Shown here one piece after another: positions 6,473-7,753 of a stretch of 7,753 nt of DNA. The notes under the pieces are model-generated. The model was not told where the DNA came from and did not search any database. It saw only the letters and a list, made by a program, of their open reading frames with translations. The translations under genes and the position numbers were made by a program. This DNA is from Candidatus Hermodarchaeota archaeon (GTDB lineage: Archaea; Asgardarchaeota; Hermodarchaeia; Hermodarchaeales; Hermodarchaeaceae), in the NCBI GenBank assembly GCA_016840185.1, contig JAEOSV010000196.1, forward strand, positions 1 to 7,753, in the 5' to 3' direction. Numbering within the stretch: the stretch's first letter is position 1; every line of letters starts with the position of its first letter.

Positions 6473-7309
6473 TTATTCACACTCGCGTGACGTTTGAAGA
6501 GCAGTAACCATCGTAATACAGTCTTTAGTTGCACGAATATCATGAACCCTAAGAACATGTATGCCGTTAAGGACAGCAACAGCAGAGACTCCAAGTGTTC
6601 CATACAGGCGATCATCAGGTGAATCATACCCGAGTACCTGTCCAATGAAATTTTTCCGGGACACACCAAGAAGAAGAGGCTGTTTAAAAACACGAAGAGA
6701 CTTCAGATTTCGAATGATTTCTAAATCGCAAGCAATTGGCTTACCAAAACCCACCCCGGGATCAATTACAAGCACCTTCTTTGAGATTCCAGTTGCCCGC
6801 GCAATTCTGAGACTAGCCTGTAACGATTTTTTAATTTCTGGAAGACTGTTTTGATCCCCCGGTTGTGATTCTGTTGCCATGATGACACAACTAGCACCTG
6901 TATCTTTGATTGTGCTCGCCATATTGGAATCGTATTTCAAACCAGTAACATCGTTAACAATTGTTGCACCATTTGATAGCGCTTCTTCAGCTACTTCTGC
7001 ACGGTAGGTATCAACAGACATGGGAATATCCCATTTCTTGGAAATCTGCTTAATTACCGTTTGAACCCGAGTTGACTCTTTTTCAACAGAGACCAGGGAT
7101 GTACCGGGGGCAGTAGAAACGCCACCAATATCTAGAATGTCCGCTCCAGCTTCAATCATTTCTTCTGCAGCGAATACTGCCCGCTTAGGAGACGAATAGT
7201 AAGATTGCGGATAGAACGATTGTGGATCGAGGTTAATGACCCCCATAATTGCAACAGGGTGGTTATCCCCCACCTGAATATTGCCAAGTCGTGCAGTAAG
7301 GCGCGTCAT
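6473..7309 (-). CDS. folP: Dihydropteroate synthase
   Basis: The enzyme joins a pterin pyrophosphate to p-aminobenzoate (or a related arylamine in methanopterin makers) in the cytoplasm. The 278-residue product shows the TIM-barrel pterin-binding signatures in order: 'AIMGVINLDPQSF' (20-32, Asn25), 'GADILDIGGVSTAPG' (55-69), 'SVDTYRAEVAEEAL' (98-111, Asp100), 'NDVTG' (119-123), 'VIDPGVGFGKP' (181-191), 'GVSRKNFIG' (215-223, Lys219) and 'RVHD' (254-257). The bacterial ESTRPG loop reads VSTAPG, so the arginine that usually helps bind the pyrophosphate is absent; archaeal homologues, as I recall, often have this form. The ATG at 7309 is chosen over the GTG at 7318 because GGTGA lies 5 nt upstream of the ATG and includes that GTG. 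It forms an operon with the cofE homologue downstream and diverges from gcvT. Confidence 0.92.
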   Translation of the reverse strand: MTRLTARLGNIQVGDNHPVAIMGVINLDPQSFYPQSYYSSPKRAVFAAEEMIEAGADILDIGGVSTAPGTSLVSVEKESTRVQTVIKQISKKWDIPMSVDTYRAEVAEEALSNGATIVNDVTGLKYDSNMASTIKDTGASCVIMATESQPGDQNSLPEIKKSLQASLRIARATGISKKVLVIDPGVGFGKPIACDLEIIRNLKSLRVFKQPLLLGVSRKNFIGQVLGYDSPDDRLYGTLGVSAVAVLNGIHVLRVHDIRATKDCITMVTALQTSRECE

Positions 7310-7314
7310 GTGTG

Positions 7315-7319
7315 TCACC
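7315..7319 (-). promoter_or_regulatory. Shine-Dalgarno site GGTGA of folP
   Basis: GGTGA lies 5 nt before the ATG at 7309. The alternative GTG start at 7318 falls inside this site, which supports the shorter protein. Confidence 0.55.
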
Positions 7320-7337
7320 GAAAACTTAATGCCACTT

Positions 7338-7352
7338 GCCCAAATAAGAACT
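7338..7352. promoter_or_regulatory. AT-rich element in the folP-gcvT divergent promoter region
   Basis: The 68-bp gap between the divergent folP and gcvT starts must hold promoters for both. Its only AT-rich core is CCCAAATAAGAACTC. Read rightward (AAATAAG) it lies about 31 nt before the gcvT ATG; read leftward (TTCTTATTT) about 32 nt before the folP ATG. Either would give a very short leader. No operator-like inverted repeat is seen. Confidence 0.25.
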
Positions 7353-7377
7353 CGACCGTTTCATCGAGGTAATAACC

Positions 7378-7753
7378 ATGACGGGGTCTCAGCTGCTGAA
7401 AACGCACCTACATGATTGGCATGTGGAACAAGGTGCAAAAATGGCATCGTTTGCTGGCTTTCATTTGCCCCTATGGTATCAGGCCGCAGTCCCAGAACAT
7501 CTTTCTACACGGAACGCTGCCGGGCTTTTCGATGTAACCCATATGGGTAGAGCGATGATTACCGGTCCAGAGGCAACAAAATATCTTGAAAACCTGTTAC
7601 CAACGCGTATCCACCGATTAGACCAAGGAGCCGGGACCTACAGCGTGTTCTGCACTGAGAAGGGCGGAATCGTTGATGATTTATTCATGTTCCGACTTGC
7701 CGATGAGGAGTATTACATGGTTGTAAATGGTGCCAACCGCAAGAAAGACTTTG
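7378..7753 (+). CDS. gcvT: Glycine cleavage system T protein (aminomethyltransferase), 3' end outside window
   Basis: GcvT transfers the methylene carbon of glycine, held on lipoyl-GcvH, to tetrahydrofolate and releases ammonia. The first 125 residues are present and collinear with the family: 'MASFAGFHLPLWYQAAVPEHLSTRNAAGLFDVTHMG' from residue 22 onward, where relatives have 'AGWEMPVQYSSGIIEEHLAVR..AGLFDVSHMG', then 'ITGPEATKYLENLL', 'YSVFCTEKGGIVDDLFMFRL' (near 88-107) and 'YYMVVNGANRKKDF' at the edge. The frame has no stop before the window end. The ATG at 7378 has GAGGT at 7366-7370, 7 nt upstream. It points away from folP-cofE, and the three together look like a one-carbon cofactor module. 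A related folate-binding YgfZ- or dimethylglycine-dehydrogenase-like protein is possible but less likely given the collinear N-terminus. Confidence 0.9.
   Translation, partial: MTGSQLLKTHLHDWHVEQGAKMASFAGFHLPLWYQAAVPEHLSTRNAAGLFDVTHMGRAMITGPEATKYLENLLPTRIHRLDQGAGTYSVFCTEKGGIVDDLFMFRLADEEYYMVVNGANRKKDF

Noticed and set aside
6472..6693. N-terminal hydrophobic extension of the CofE homologue upstream of 6471
   Set aside because: It overlaps folP in another frame, has no family similarity, and the ATG at 6471 begins exactly where CofE proteins begin.
1..7753. CRISPR arrays, insertion sequences, integrases, phage or toxin-antitoxin genes
   Set aside because: No spaced repeats, transposase motifs or terminal inverted repeats are visible; the window is chromosomal core metabolism.

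Overview
The window looks archaeal. It carries A-type (archaeal/vacuolar) ATP synthase subunits F, A and B, an archaeal regulator with an AbrB-type N-terminus and a PhoU-like body, and a tRNA gene interrupted by an intron with a complete bulge-helix-bulge (BHB) splice motif. It also has an F420-family glutamate ligase and a dihydropteroate synthase with an archaeal-looking active-site loop. Shine-Dalgarno sites of the GAGGT/GGTGA type precede several genes. The mix of tetrahydrofolate-type genes (folP, gcvT), a CofE homologue and a noncanonical tRNA intron would fit an uncultured lineage such as an Asgard archaeon, but the lineage is inference and cannot be settled from this window.

Layout. 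Positions 1-5283 (+) hold an ATP synthase cluster: the 3' end of a DRTGG-like gene, atpF, atpA, a PhoU/AbrB-like regulator, then atpB. The regulator sits between the two large catalytic-head subunits, which normally adjoin. A T-rich tract, a TATA-like box and a leader hairpin between it and atpB suggest atpB may also be transcribed separately. No atpD follows atpB. Positions 5284-5691 are a non-coding region with a possible terminator, a tRNA-Gly(CCC) with a 29-nt intron in the T-loop, and a candidate K-turn (box C/D-like) RNA closed by a 10-bp stem and followed by T-tracts. Positions 5692-7309 (-) hold folP followed 1 nt later by a cofE homologue. Diverging from folP, from 7378 (+), is gcvT, cut by the window end.

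How they work together. AtpA and AtpB form the hexameric head and AtpF lies in the central stalk of the ion-driven ATP synthase. The right-hand block reads as a one-carbon module: FolP makes dihydropteroate, a CofE-family ligase could add glutamate (to a folate or to F420), and GcvT uses a tetrahydropterin cofactor in glycine cleavage. The closest things to new biology here are the folP-cofE pairing with its altered CofE motifs, the K-turn RNA candidate, the T-loop intron, and an AtpA P-loop lacking the two residues usual in archaeal A subunits.
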